The notes beneath the pieces are model-generated. The model had not been told where the DNA came from, did no database searches, and was given only the letters and a program-made list of their open reading frames with translations. A stretch of DNA of 64,000 nucleotides. Origin: Massilia endophytica. Lineage in GTDB: Bacteria; Pseudomonadota; Gammaproteobacteria; Burkholderiales; Burkholderiaceae_D. The DNA is taken from NCBI RefSeq assembly GCF_021165955.1, contig NZ_CP088952.1, positions 4,030,001 to 4,094,000 of the forward strand, written 5' to 3'. The position numbers and the translations under genes were made by a program. Shown here piece after piece: positions 12,686-20,735 of this stretch. Positions within the stretch are counted from its first letter, which is position 1. Each line of letters opens with the position of its first letter.

Positions 12686-13444
12686 ATGGCAAGAGGATTG
12701 GCGGCTGTAGCGCTCTGTCTGGCAGGCTTCGCCCTGCCCGGCCACGCCGCACCTCCGCTTCCCGCCGCCTTCCCCGCCCTGCTGGTGACCACGGAGCATT
12801 CGCCGCCTTCGAGCATGAAGAACGGCGAGGAGATCACCGGGCGCGAGACCGAAAAAATCCGTGAAATGCTGAGCCGCAGCGGGGTGGCGTACAAGCTCGA
12901 CCTGCTGCCCTGGAAGCGCGCCTTCACCATGGCCCAGCGCGATCCCAACACCTGCGTCTATTCCACCACCCGCACGCCCGAGCGCGAAAAGCTGTTCAAG
13001 TGGGTCGGCCCCACGGACGAGGCGGAATGGGTCTTCGTCGGGCGCACGGACCGCAAGTTCCAGCTGCGCAGCCTGGAGGACGCCCGGCCCCTGCGCATCG
13101 GCACCTATAACGGCGACGCGCGCGACGACTTCCTGCGCGCCCAGGGCTTCCAGGTGGACCCGGTGCAGAACGACCACCTCAACCCCCGCAAGCTGCTGCT
13201 CAACCGCATCGACCTGTGGGCCATCTCCATCCGTCCCGGCAGCAATGCGCTCCAGCAGTTCCACCTGGAGGGACAGATCGAGCCCGTGCTGACCTTTTAT
13301 AAAGTAAAGGTCTATCTGGCATGCAACCCTTCCGTACCGGACGCGATGGTCGAGCGCATGAACGCCAGCCTTGATACAATGCGCCGCGACGGCAGCTTCG
13401 CGCGCATCGAACGCAAGTACGAGCACTGGGCTGAACAAAAATAA
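12686..13444 (+). CDS. Exported solute-binding protein (SBP-3-like)
   Basis: 252 residues with a signal peptide ending at about residue 22 (LPGHA). The mature part has the family-3 (amino-acid-type) periplasmic binding fold pattern: TTEHSPPSSMKNGEEITGRETEKIREML at the start, LPWKRAFTMAQ, and VYSTTRTPEREKLFKWVG. The subgroup occurs widely without ABC permease genes, as here, and its ligands are mostly unknown. GAGG upstream of ATG 12686 supports the start. No permease or kinase is adjacent, so it may serve signalling rather than uptake. Confidence 0.8.
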   Translation: MARGLAAVALCLAGFALPGHAAPPLPAAFPALLVTTEHSPPSSMKNGEEITGRETEKIREMLSRSGVAYKLDLLPWKRAFTMAQRDPNTCVYSTTRTPEREKLFKWVGPTDEAEWVFVGRTDRKFQLRSLEDARPLRIGTYNGDARDDFLRAQGFQVDPVQNDHLNPRKLLLNRIDLWAISIRPGSNALQQFHLEGQIEPVLTFYKVKVYLACNPSVPDAMVERMNASLDTMRRDGSFARIERKYEHWAEQK

Positions 13445-13506
13445 AATCTTGCAGTTTTGCGCTGTTGCGCGCTGGCGATTTTTCTTCAGGACATCAAACA
13501 CAAAGC

Positions 13507-13536
13507 TTGCGGACGCCGTTATAGTCCACATATACG
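13507..13536 (+). promoter_or_regulatory. Possible promoter for the FtsH-like protease
   Basis: TTGCGG (13507-13512), an 18-bp spacer and TATACG (13531-13536), about 157 bp before the start codon. Plausible, not certain. Confidence 0.35.
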
Positions 13537-13692
13537 CTACGTTGCCGTTCGGCATCGACAATAACATTCTCCCGGCTGCGCCCCGCCCCGCGCCCCCGGC
13601 TCCTGCTGTACAGATCTGCCAGCGCCCCACCGCCGCGCTGCAATCGCTCCCCGACATTTAACCGACACCGTTTGGCTTATTGAGTCTGCTCC

Positions 13693-15606
13693 ATGTTCAA
13701 TTTCTACAAACTTCAGCTCGCACTCAAGAACACCTGGGTCCGCATTGGCCTGGCGCTTGCGCTGGCCGCGGCCGTGGCCTGGTTCTCCTTCTCCAACCAG
13801 ACCGCGCAGGACAGCAGCCCCATCGTGCGCTCCCAGGATATTGCCGAGATCACGGCCCTGGTTGCGAAACGCGACAAGCTGGACTACCTGCTGATCGCGC
13901 GGCCCCTGTCGGACTCGCCGCGCTATATCTACAAGCTGAAGGGTACGGCCGAGCTGCACGTGGTGAAGGTGCCGAGCACCTCGCACATCAACCTGGAGCG
14001 CGAAGTCCTGCTGCGCAACGGCGTGCCTTATGCCATCGCCAAGGAAGACTTCCTGGCCTCGCACAAGGCCGTGCTGCAGGATGACGGCGGCGCCACCGCG
14101 GCCGTGAGCTCCTTCGTGCAGCGCCACGCCTTCGACATCTTCGTGGTGGCCCTGCTGCTCTTCGTGCTCAAGTTCGGCATTCCCGGCATGGGCCTGTCCG
14201 CCTCCGTGATTGCGCCGGACAAGCTGAAAGGCTCGATGGACGACCTGATCGGCATGGAAGACATCAAGCAGGAAGTGCTGCACCTGGAAGACATGATCCG
14301 CAACCGCGCCGTCTACAAGCAGCACAATATCGACAAGCCCTTCAACGTGATGCTGACCGGCCCCGCAGGCACCGGCAAGACCAAGCTGGCGGGCTACCTG
14401 GCCAAGCGCCTGGGCTATCCGCTGATCCAGGCTTCCGGTTCGGCGCTGGAGTCGGGCTATATCGGCGGCGGCTCCAAGGCCCTGAACTCGCTCTACCGCA
14501 AGGCGGCCGCGCGCGGCAACTGCATCATCTTCCTGGACGAGGCGCAGGCCCTGTTCATGCCGCGCGGCCGCGGCGAGAAGAAGTGGGAAGACGACACCGC
14601 CAACACCCTGCTTGGCCTGCTGGACGGCGTGAAGAGCGACGAAGGCAAGGGCGTGATCTGGGTGGTGGCCTCCAACTTCGACGACAACAACTCGCAGATG
14701 GACGAAGCCATGCTGCGCCGCTTCTCCGTGAAGATCAACTTCCGCCTGCCGAACAAGGCCGAGCGCGAAGAGCTGCTGCGCTCCTTCCTGAAGCGCAAGG
14801 AAGAAGGCTTGGTGGACTGGAGCGACATGGACCTGAACCAGGTGGCCGAAATCACCAACAACCTCAGCCCCGCGCTGCTGGAAACGGTGGTGGACCGCGC
14901 CTCGCTGCTGTCGATCCAGGAAAAGAGCGTGATCAATACGGAGCTGATGTTCCGCGCCTTCGAGCGCGCCACCATCGGCCTCACCGACCGCGCCACCACG
15001 GCCGAGAAGACGCGCCAGCGCGAGCGCATCGCGCTGCACGAGCTGGGCCACTTCTTCATGCAGATCGACCCCTATCTGCGCGAAGGCCTGCCGCTGGCGG
15101 AAGTGAAGGAAAAGTCGCACCTGCTGAAGATCTCGACCGAGTCGGTATCCAAGCTGAATGCGCTGGGCTATGTGCTGTCCGCAGGCGACGACATGTCCCT
15201 GCGCACCCTGGAAGAGATGGAGCGCGACGTGATGCAGCTGTACGGCGGCGTGGCGGCGGAAGAACTGTTCTACGGCGCGCGCGGCATCTCCGTGGGCAGC
15301 CAGAACGACATCCAGAAAGCCACCTCGATGCTGGACATGATGGTGAACCGCCTGTCCATGTACTCGCGCTCGAAGCTGGACTACAGCCAGTTCAAGAGCG
15401 AGATGAGCGGCGAGCACACCCTGGTGCAGGTGGAGGCCAAGGCCGATGAGCTCTACAGCGATACGCTGAAGGCGATCGGCGACTACCGCACGGTGATGGA
15501 AGGCCTGCGGGACGTGCTGATGGAACAGTATGTGCTGACCAAGGACCAGGTCTTCGCCTTGCTGGAAGAGCGCCTGGACACTGAAGCGCTGCGCCTGGCA
15601 GCGTAA
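13693..15606 (+). CDS. FtsH-like membrane AAA+ zinc metalloprotease
   Basis: 637 residues. Two membrane helices (about 16-34 and 146-165) flank a periplasmic segment, as in FtsH. The AAA module has Walker A GPAGTGKT (from Gly223), Walker B IIFLDEAQ and arginine-finger region DEAMLRRF. The pore loop reads SGYIGGG rather than the FVG of FtsH. The M41 peptidase domain has HELGH (449-453) and the third zinc ligand in SQNDIQKA (Asp539). All catalytic residues are present, so an ATP-driven protease at the inner membrane is expected. Compared with housekeeping FtsH, the AAA region is divergent and there is no acidic C-terminal tail, so this is a paralogue. A terminator follows directly. Confidence 0.88.
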   Translation: MFNFYKLQLALKNTWVRIGLALALAAAVAWFSFSNQTAQDSSPIVRSQDIAEITALVAKRDKLDYLLIARPLSDSPRYIYKLKGTAELHVVKVPSTSHINLEREVLLRNGVPYAIAKEDFLASHKAVLQDDGGATAAVSSFVQRHAFDIFVVALLLFVLKFGIPGMGLSASVIAPDKLKGSMDDLIGMEDIKQEVLHLEDMIRNRAVYKQHNIDKPFNVMLTGPAGTGKTKLAGYLAKRLGYPLIQASGSALESGYIGGGSKALNSLYRKAAARGNCIIFLDEAQALFMPRGRGEKKWEDDTANTLLGLLDGVKSDEGKGVIWVVASNFDDNNSQMDEAMLRRFSVKINFRLPNKAEREELLRSFLKRKEEGLVDWSDMDLNQVAEITNNLSPALLETVVDRASLLSIQEKSVINTELMFRAFERATIGLTDRATTAEKTRQRERIALHELGHFFMQIDPYLREGLPLAEVKEKSHLLKISTESVSKLNALGYVLSAGDDMSLRTLEEMERDVMQLYGGVAAEELFYGARGISVGSQNDIQKATSMLDMMVNRLSMYSRSKLDYSQFKSEMSGEHTLVQVEAKADELYSDTLKAIGDYRTVMEGLRDVLMEQYVLTKDQVFALLEERLDTEALRLAA

Positions 15607-15614
15607 GACAGGAA

Positions 15615-15644
15615 GGCCCGCTGCCCAGGCGGGCCTTTTTCTTT
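15615..15644 (+). terminator. Rho-independent terminator after the FtsH-like gene
   Basis: GGCCCGC (15615-15621) pairs with GCGGGCC (15629-15635) across a 7-nt loop, followed by TTTTTCTTT. Confidence 0.9.
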
Positions 15645-15660
15645 CACGGCCGCGGAAAAC

Positions 15661-16080
15661 TTAGCGGCGTGCGATCACGGCGCCTTCCACCGGCAGCATG
15701 GCAACCGGGTTGGGCAGCAGGTGCATGTTCGTGACGGCGACCGTTTCACCGCGGTCGGAGAAAGCGACGTCCACGCCTTCAGCGGTGCGGAACTTGCCCG
15801 GCGCCACGGGATACAGGCGCGTGCGTTCTGCCCCCTTCATCTCGGCATAGTAGCGGTTGGCTTTTTCGGAAAAGCGCACCACCGAACCATTGTCGAACTT
15901 GTAGGTGTAGGCATAGTCCAGGAACTCGCTGGTGCCGAGCTGGTAGCGGGGAGCCTGGGTCGTGCTGATCTGGACGCTGCCGGCCTTTGCCGGGTCCTGC
16001 AGCGATTGCGGGCCGGCGATAGCGGTGGCCATGCCGGTGAGCGAAAACACGGCGAGGGCCGCGATAAAGGTCTTCTTCAT
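15661..16080 (-). CDS. Small exported protein, unknown function
   Basis: 139 residues from ATG 16080, which has GGAGAA about 8 nt upstream. The longer frame upstream runs into non-conserved sequence. The signal peptide is clear (MKKTFIAALAVFSLTGMATAIAG). The mature part is about 115 residues with no Cys. Its pattern of short beta-type segments (YKFDNGSVVRFSEKANRYYAEMKG, YPVAPGKFRT) suggests a small beta-rich periplasmic domain. I do not recognise a family. It is convergent with the FtsH-like gene. Confidence 0.7.
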   Translation of the reverse strand: MKKTFIAALAVFSLTGMATAIAGPQSLQDPAKAGSVQISTTQAPRYQLGTSEFLDYAYTYKFDNGSVVRFSEKANRYYAEMKGAERTRLYPVAPGKFRTAEGVDVAFSDRGETVAVTNMHLLPNPVAMLPVEGAVIARR

Positions 16081-16269
16081 GATGGGATTCTCCAAGTGGT
16101 TGCCTGTTTGTCCCCGCCTCTCAGTAATGTGCGGCGACAGTGACAAGGTAGCAAATGGCAATTTCGGAAGATCCCTGAAAGCGACAAAACGCCAAAAACG
16201 CGGGATAGAATGCACGCCTTCCCGGATGGATGGAAAGCAAGCAGAGCCGCCACCCGTCCGGCTCGAGGG

Positions 16270-16298
16270 TTGCCGGAGCCACTTAAATCAGTGATAAT
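16270..16298 (+). promoter_or_regulatory. Promoter of tRNA-Leu
   Basis: TTGCCG (16270-16275), a 17-bp spacer and GATAAT (16293-16298). The predicted start near 16305 is a few bases before the mature tRNA. Confidence 0.75.
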
Positions 16299-16312
16299 GC
16301 GGCTCGCATTGC

Positions 16313-16397
16313 GCCCGAGTGGTGAAATTGGTAGACGCAGGGGACTCAAAATCCCCCGCCGCAAGGCGTGCCGGTTCGATTCCGGCCTCGGGCACCA
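16313..16397 (+). tRNA. tRNA-Leu (anticodon CAA)
   Basis: 85 nt including an encoded CCA. The acceptor arms GCCCGAG and CTCGGGC pair perfectly. The anticodon stem GGGGA/TCCCC encloses CTCAAAA, giving anticodon CAA at 16347-16349, which reads UUG. A long variable arm (CGCCGCAAGGCG-type stem) and GGTTCGATTCC in the T arm confirm a class II tRNA. Confidence 0.97.
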
Positions 16398-16430
16398 TCA
16401 GCACATCCGCTGACTCAAACCTCCCCCAAC

Positions 16431-17141
16431 TTACCCGGCCTTACAGGTGAAAGCCTTGTCCATGGCCCGGTCGAACATGGCGCGATCGATCACGCAGGTC
16501 GAGCCTGCGGATCCCTTGTGGACGCCGCAGAAATTGTTCCCTATCTCTACCGTCGCAATCCTCTGCAGCAGGGCGTAAAGGACCTGGCGGTTGTCTCCGC
16601 AGGCGCCGTCGAGCGGCAATGGGTCATCCTTGCCCTTGCCGATGCTTGCCGCCACCGCTTCCGCGTATGCCGCAGTGGGGTTGGGGCCGTAGGGGCAGTT
16701 CGGGAAGATCCCGACCGAACCGACGCAGTCGTTGGGCGGCGCATACAGGCTCATGATCGACATGGCGGTCTGCGGTCCGGCTTCGGCGCGGCGCTTAATC
16801 CACATACCCCAGGCGCCAATGCCCGCTTCGACGCTGGAAAAGATGGCATGCCCTTTCTTGTCCTTCCCCGTCTGTCCCGGCCAGGGGCCTTTCGCCGGAG
16901 TCTTCAGCGCGCCCACATTGTTCAGGCGCAGAGGAATGGGAAGGCAGCCGGCCCGCGTGTCCGGGATGGCGGCCGCTTTCCCGTCAATCCATATCTGGAT
17001 GCCTTCGCCACGCGTGCCGTCCGGCGCGAAGAACTCGGGCGTGTTGTTGTACGGTTTTTTGACGAGGTTGCCGCATTCCGTGGCCTGTCCAGTCTGGGCC
17101 TGCAGTGCGGCCGCCAGCAGCACCGTTGCCAGCGCGCTCAA
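16431..17141 (-). CDS. Exported cysteine-rich protein resembling phage P5-type lytic/structural proteins
   Basis: 236 residues with a signal peptide (MSALATVLLAAALQAQTGQA) and about eight Cys in the mature part, which suggests disulfides in the periplasm. The central block follows the layout of the phage 'structural protein P5'-like group: a short LRLNNVGALKTP start, WPGQTGKDKKGHAIFSSVEAGIGAWGMWI, then a repeated-Ala helix, YAPPNDC, and PTAAYAEAVAASIG. In that group the Asn-rich start and 'F.S.E.G' block belong to a domain thought to act on peptidoglycan. The match is by eye only. ATG 17141 overlaps the upstream gene's stop as ATGA. Base composition looks less GC-rich than its neighbours. Confidence 0.55.
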   Translation of the reverse strand: MSALATVLLAAALQAQTGQATECGNLVKKPYNNTPEFFAPDGTRGEGIQIWIDGKAAAIPDTRAGCLPIPLRLNNVGALKTPAKGPWPGQTGKDKKGHAIFSSVEAGIGAWGMWIKRRAEAGPQTAMSIMSLYAPPNDCVGSVGIFPNCPYGPNPTAAYAEAVAASIGKGKDDPLPLDGACGDNRQVLYALLQRIATVEIGNNFCGVHKGSAGSTCVIDRAMFDRAMDKAFTCKAG

Positions 17142-17788
17142 GATGCCTCCGCCGCAACATTGACGATGACTTTATGCAGCGGCAGCTTGTCCTTCGGCGT
17201 GTTCGAATTGAGGATATTGAGGATGAAGCTCGCCAGTCCGGCCTTGGCGGTCTTCTGGATGGTTTCGTTACCCAGGTAATAATTTGCGCGCAGGCGGACG
17301 ATCTCCTCCGCATCCTTCTGAACTTGTCTAGTCATATCGGTCAGATGGGTCCCGCTGGCCTTGTTGATGGTGACTCCCTGTGTGACAGCGACGTCGGATG
17401 TGTTGAGCTGGCGAAGCGGAGGCACATCGAGGGACACCACACCGGGCTCCACCTCCTTGAGGTTCCACCGCCAATCGGTCGGAATATCAAAACCGAATTC
17501 GTATTTGTAGTTCCATTTGAACTCGATGTCCGCGCGCCAGGTCATTCCCTTGTCCTGGGCCACTTTGGAGAAGGAGTCTTCAATCGCCGCAAATGTGAAT
17601 TTGTGGGCCTGGCTCAGTAATCCGGCGTCGACATGGGTCTTGCGGACTCTGTCCACTTCCTTGACGATCGTCTTCACTTCCTTCCTTGCCGCTGCAGCAT
17701 CGGCCTTGGCGCTGCTGGCCTGCTGAAACAGAAAAAAACTGACCAACGCCAGCACCACTACCGCCACCCACGAAACAATCCTGTCCAT
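17138..17788 (-). CDS. Membrane-anchored protein, possibly DUF4230-like
   Basis: 216 residues with one N-terminal membrane helix (MDRIVSWVAVVVLALVSFFLF), then a coiled-coil-prone Ala/Lys segment (about 25-50) and a globular part of about 160 residues. YEFGFDIPTDWRWNLKEVEPGVVSLDVPPL resembles the core of DUF4230 proteins, whose function is unknown, but I am not certain. It is translationally coupled to the exported cysteine-rich protein downstream, so the two probably act together at the cell envelope. GC content seems lower than the surroundings. Confidence 0.6.
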   Translation of the reverse strand: MDRIVSWVAVVVLALVSFFLFQQASSAKADAAAARKEVKTIVKEVDRVRKTHVDAGLLSQAHKFTFAAIEDSFSKVAQDKGMTWRADIEFKWNYKYEFGFDIPTDWRWNLKEVEPGVVSLDVPPLRQLNTSDVAVTQGVTINKASGTHLTDMTRQVQKDAEEIVRLRANYYLGNETIQKTAKAGLASFILNILNSNTPKDKLPLHKVIVNVAAEAS

Positions 17789-17858
17789 CCATGCCCCCAG
17801 TTGTTGATTTTGGACAGTACATTTTACTAACTTTGCGCAGGCAGAAACTCACCAACGA

Positions 17859-19016
17859 TCACTGTGCAGTTTTTTTGACTGCGCCGGTGCTGAACGCAAT
17901 CACCAGTCCGGCGAGCGACAGGCCGCCCAGCGCGACGGCGATATTGCTGTGCGCCGCCACCCAGCCGATGGCTACTGGGCCCATCAGCAAACCTGTATAG
18001 CCCACCGTGGCGGCCGTAGCGAGGCCGCCGCCTGCCGACATGCCGGGCAGGCGCGTTGCCGCCGCGAAGATCAGGGGCACCACATTGGCCGCGCCCAGGC
18101 CGATCAGGGCAAAGCCTGCCGAGGACAGAATGAACCAGGGGCTGGCCGCCGCCAGCGCCAGGCCGAGGAACATGGCCAGGCCGCCCACGGCCATCATGCG
18201 CTGGGCGCCGAAGCGCAGCACCAGGCCGTCGCCCGCGAAGCGGCAGGCTGCCATGGCAATCGAAAACGCCGAGTAGCCCATGGCGGCCGTGGCCGCGTCC
18301 ACCCCGGTGCGCTCGGTCAGCAGCAGCGCGCTCCAGTCCACCAGGGCGCCCTCCACGGCCATGCACAGCAGGGCCAGCAGCCCCAGGAAGAGCGCGGGAC
18401 CGCGCGGCAGGGCGAAATGGCTGGCGCCGGTGTGGGGCGGCACGACCAGCACGCGGGGTGCGACAAGCGCCAGGCCCGCCACAGTAATCATGCTGGTTGC
18501 GAGCGTGCCGCTGCCGTCGCCGTAGCCCAGGCCGATCAGCAGGCCGCCCAGCGCGGCGCCTGCAAGCCCGCCCAGGCTGAAGAAGCCGTGAAAGGACGAC
18601 ATGGTGGGCTCGCCGCGCGCCGTTTCCACCTCGCTGGCGTTGGCGTTCATGGATACGTCCATGATGCCGTTGCTGGCGCCGAAGAAGAAGGCGGCGGTGA
18701 ACAGCAGGGGCACGGCGCTCAGCGCGGTCAATACGGCCGTCATGACGGCGAAGGCCAGGCCGGAGCACAGCATGACGGAGCGCGTACCCCAGCGCGCGCT
18801 GAGCCAGCCCGCCAGGGGCATGGCGGACATGGCGCCCGCCGCGATGGTCAGCAGCATCAGCCCCAGCACCCCGGTGTCGATGCCCGCGCGCGCCTGCACC
18901 ACGGGCACATGCGCGGCCCACAGGCCCACGCCCGCGCCGTTGAGGAAGAAGACGGTGGACACGGCCCAGCGCGCGGCGCGCACGGTGGAGGTGGTGGCGG
19001 GAAGCACGGCGCTCAT
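17859..19016 (-). CDS. MFS transporter (YbjJ/fucose-permease-like)
   Basis: 385 residues with twelve predicted helices. The MFS motif after helix 2 is present as GWLSARWGTRSVM, and FFFGASNGIMDVSMNANASEVE in helix 4 is typical of the YbjJ/FucP-like branch. It is probably an inner-membrane proton-coupled exporter or sugar permease, with substrate unknown. ATG 19016 overlaps the stop of the DeoR-type regulator as ATGA, so the two genes are co-translated and the regulator probably controls this transporter in response to a phosphorylated sugar. Confidence 0.85.
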   Translation of the reverse strand: MSAVLPATTSTVRAARWAVSTVFFLNGAGVGLWAAHVPVVQARAGIDTGVLGLMLLTIAAGAMSAMPLAGWLSARWGTRSVMLCSGLAFAVMTAVLTALSAVPLLFTAAFFFGASNGIMDVSMNANASEVETARGEPTMSSFHGFFSLGGLAGAALGGLLIGLGYGDGSGTLATSMITVAGLALVAPRVLVVPPHTGASHFALPRGPALFLGLLALLCMAVEGALVDWSALLLTERTGVDAATAAMGYSAFSIAMAACRFAGDGLVLRFGAQRMMAVGGLAMFLGLALAAASPWFILSSAGFALIGLGAANVVPLIFAAATRLPGMSAGGGLATAATVGYTGLLMGPVAIGWVAAHSNIAVALGGLSLAGLVIAFSTGAVKKTAQ

Positions 19017-19792
19017 GGGCGGACCTTTTCGGCAAGAAGACATTCGGGACCGGGCTGGCGCTCGCGCAGGCCGGCCAGCAGCTCCGCCGGCACGTCGTGT
19101 TCGAGCACCAGGTGGTCGAGGTGGCTGAGGGGGGCGATATGGAAGGGCGCGGGCGCTTCCAGGCGCTCGTTCAGGATGGCGGCGGCGCGCCGCCCGCTGT
19201 GCTCCAGCATGGCGCGCTTGAACACGGCTTCGTCCGCATGCGTGGAGGACAGGCCGCGCCGCGCTTCCACGCCGCACATGCCCACGATGCACAGGTCGGC
19301 ATGCATCGTGGACAGTTCATCCAGGGTGCGCGAGCCCAGCACGGCGCCCAGCTGGCCGTTCAGGGTGCCGCCCAGCAGCACCACCTGGGTCAGGCGGAAG
19401 TCCGCCAGGGCCATGGCGATGGGCGGGCTGTTGGTGACGATGGTTTGGGCATGGCCGTCGTCCAGCTGCCGCACCATGGCCAGGTTGGTGGAGCCTGCGT
19501 CGACCAGCACCACGTCGCCCGGCCGCACGAGGGAGCACAGGGTGCGGCCCAGCGCGGCCTTGCGCGGCTGCTGGGCCGCCTCGCGCTGGCTGAAGGACGG
19601 CGGGCCGCCATGGCGCTTGACGGCCCCGCCGTGCACGCGCCGCAGCAGACCGGCCACGTCCATTTCCCGCAGGTCGCGCCGGATGGTGTCCTCGGACGTG
19701 GCGAAGCGGGTGGCCAGCTCGGCAGCCAGCACCCGGCCTTCCTGCTCCAGAGTATCGAGGATGTGGCGCCTGCGTTCTTCGGGGAGGGTCAT
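19013..19792 (-). CDS. DeoR-family transcriptional regulator
   Basis: 259 residues from ATG 19792. The N-terminus then begins with the family start MTLPEERRRHILDTLEQEGRV, whereas the frame 26 codons longer adds nothing conserved. The DeoR helix-turn-helix shows TSEDTIRRDLREMDVAGLLRRVHGGA, and the C-terminal DeoRC sugar-phosphate sensor shows VLVDAGSTNLAM, IVTNSPPIAMAL and LLGGTLN. The family usually represses sugar catabolism genes and binds a phosphorylated intermediate. It is coupled to the MFS gene downstream and divergent from the GntR regulator. Confidence 0.9.
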   Translation of the reverse strand: MTLPEERRRHILDTLEQEGRVLAAELATRFATSEDTIRRDLREMDVAGLLRRVHGGAVKRHGGPPSFSQREAAQQPRKAALGRTLCSLVRPGDVVLVDAGSTNLAMVRQLDDGHAQTIVTNSPPIAMALADFRLTQVVLLGGTLNGQLGAVLGSRTLDELSTMHADLCIVGMCGVEARRGLSSTHADEAVFKRAMLEHSGRRAAAILNERLEAPAPFHIAPLSHLDHLVLEHDVPAELLAGLRERQPGPECLLAEKVRP

Positions 19793-19858
19793 GAATGCCT
19801 GACAATGCTTAATGAGTACACGATCATACACGAACAGGAATATTCGTGCATCGACGTG

Positions 19859-19884
19859 GTTGTCGTACAACGCGCTGCTATAAT
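19859..19884 (+). promoter_or_regulatory. Promoter and probable operator of the FadR-type GntR gene
   Basis: TATAAT at 19879-19884 is only 6 bp before the ATG, so transcription should begin at or next to the start codon (leaderless mRNA). The palindrome GTTGT-CGT-ACAAC at 19859-19871 covers the -35 region. It shares half-sites with the operators at 20664 and 30084 but has a shorter spacer, so its use by the same regulator is less certain. Confidence 0.55.
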
Positions 19885-19890
19885 GCGCAA

Positions 19891-20628
19891 ATGACCGCCT
19901 CCCTTGCCACCCCTATCGCCCTGCCCAAAAAGCGCCATCGCAATCTTGCGGAAGGCGTGGTGGAGCAGTTCACCACCAGCATCCGCGACGGCGTGCTCAA
20001 ACCCGGCGAGAAGCTGCCGACCGAGTCCGTCATCATGGAACTGCATGGCGTGAGCCGCACCGTGGTGCGCGAAGCGATCTCGCGGCTGCAGGCGGCGGGC
20101 ATGGTGGAGACGCGCCATGGCGTGGGCACCTTCGTACTGGAGCCGCCGACACAGCTGCGCATCTCGGCCGACACCATCCGCACCATCGGCGATGTGCTGG
20201 CCATCCTGGAGCTGCGCATTTCGCTGGAAACGGAAGCGGCCTGGCTGGCCGCCTCGCGCCGGAGCGAAGAGCAGCTGCGCCAGATGGGCGAAGTGGTGCA
20301 GCGCATGAAGGAAGGCCTCACCGTGGAGGCCGATGTGCAGTTCCACCTGCTGATCGCCCAGGCCACCGGCAACCCCTACTTCGTCGATATCCTCAGCCAC
20401 CTGGGCAATACGATCATTCCCCGCGCGCGGGTGAACTCGGCCCAGCTGGCGCACGACGATCCCGCCGTCTACCTGCAGCGCGTGCAGCGCGAGCACGAGG
20501 ATATCTACCAGGCCATCCTGCGCCAGGACGCGGAAGGCGCCCGCGCCGCCATGCGCACCCACCTTTCCCACAGCCGCGAACGCCTGCGCAAGGCCCAGGA
20601 ATCCATCGGAACCGGCGCTTCGGCCTGA
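19891..20628 (+). CDS. FadR-subfamily GntR regulator of the sugar-acid operons
   Basis: 245 residues from ATG 19891. The winged helix has the GntR signature KLPTESVIMELHGVSRTVVREAISRLQAAGMVETRHGVGTFV, and the C-terminal FCD domain (about 90-235) has the metal-site pattern LELRISLETEAAWLAA, FHLLIAQATGNPYF and AMRTHLSHSRER. FCD regulators of this type commonly sense uronates or aldarates. It lies directly upstream of kdgD on the same strand. Matching palindromes at the kdgD and hexuronate-permease promoters make it the likely repressor of both, which is inference from site sharing. Confidence 0.9.
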   Translation: MTASLATPIALPKKRHRNLAEGVVEQFTTSIRDGVLKPGEKLPTESVIMELHGVSRTVVREAISRLQAAGMVETRHGVGTFVLEPPTQLRISADTIRTIGDVLAILELRISLETEAAWLAASRRSEEQLRQMGEVVQRMKEGLTVEADVQFHLLIAQATGNPYFVDILSHLGNTIIPRARVNSAQLAHDDPAVYLQRVQREHEDIYQAILRQDAEGARAAMRTHLSHSRERLRKAQESIGTGASA

Positions 20629-20645
20629 GCACTGCGCGAAAGCGC

Positions 20646-20684
20646 TTGCTTTGCGCCGCCCATAGTTGTACGATGTCATACAAC
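20646..20684 (+). promoter_or_regulatory. kdgD promoter with overlapping GntR-type operator
   Basis: TTGCTT (20646-20651), 17 bp, TACGAT (20669-20674). The palindrome GTTGTA-N8-TACAAC (20665-20684) covers the -10 box, so a bound protein would block RNA polymerase. The same promoter and operator arrangement recurs in front of the permease gene at 30084-30123. Confidence 0.75.
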
Positions 20685-20735
20685 ATCGGTTCTGAAACCG
20701 ATTTCTTTCCATATTCTTATCGAGAGCGAGAAGAC

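Noticed and set aside
16313..17858. Integrated phage or island ending at tRNA-Leu
   Set aside because: No integrase and no visible repeat of the tRNA 3' end downstream. Kept only as a hypothesis for the gene pair.
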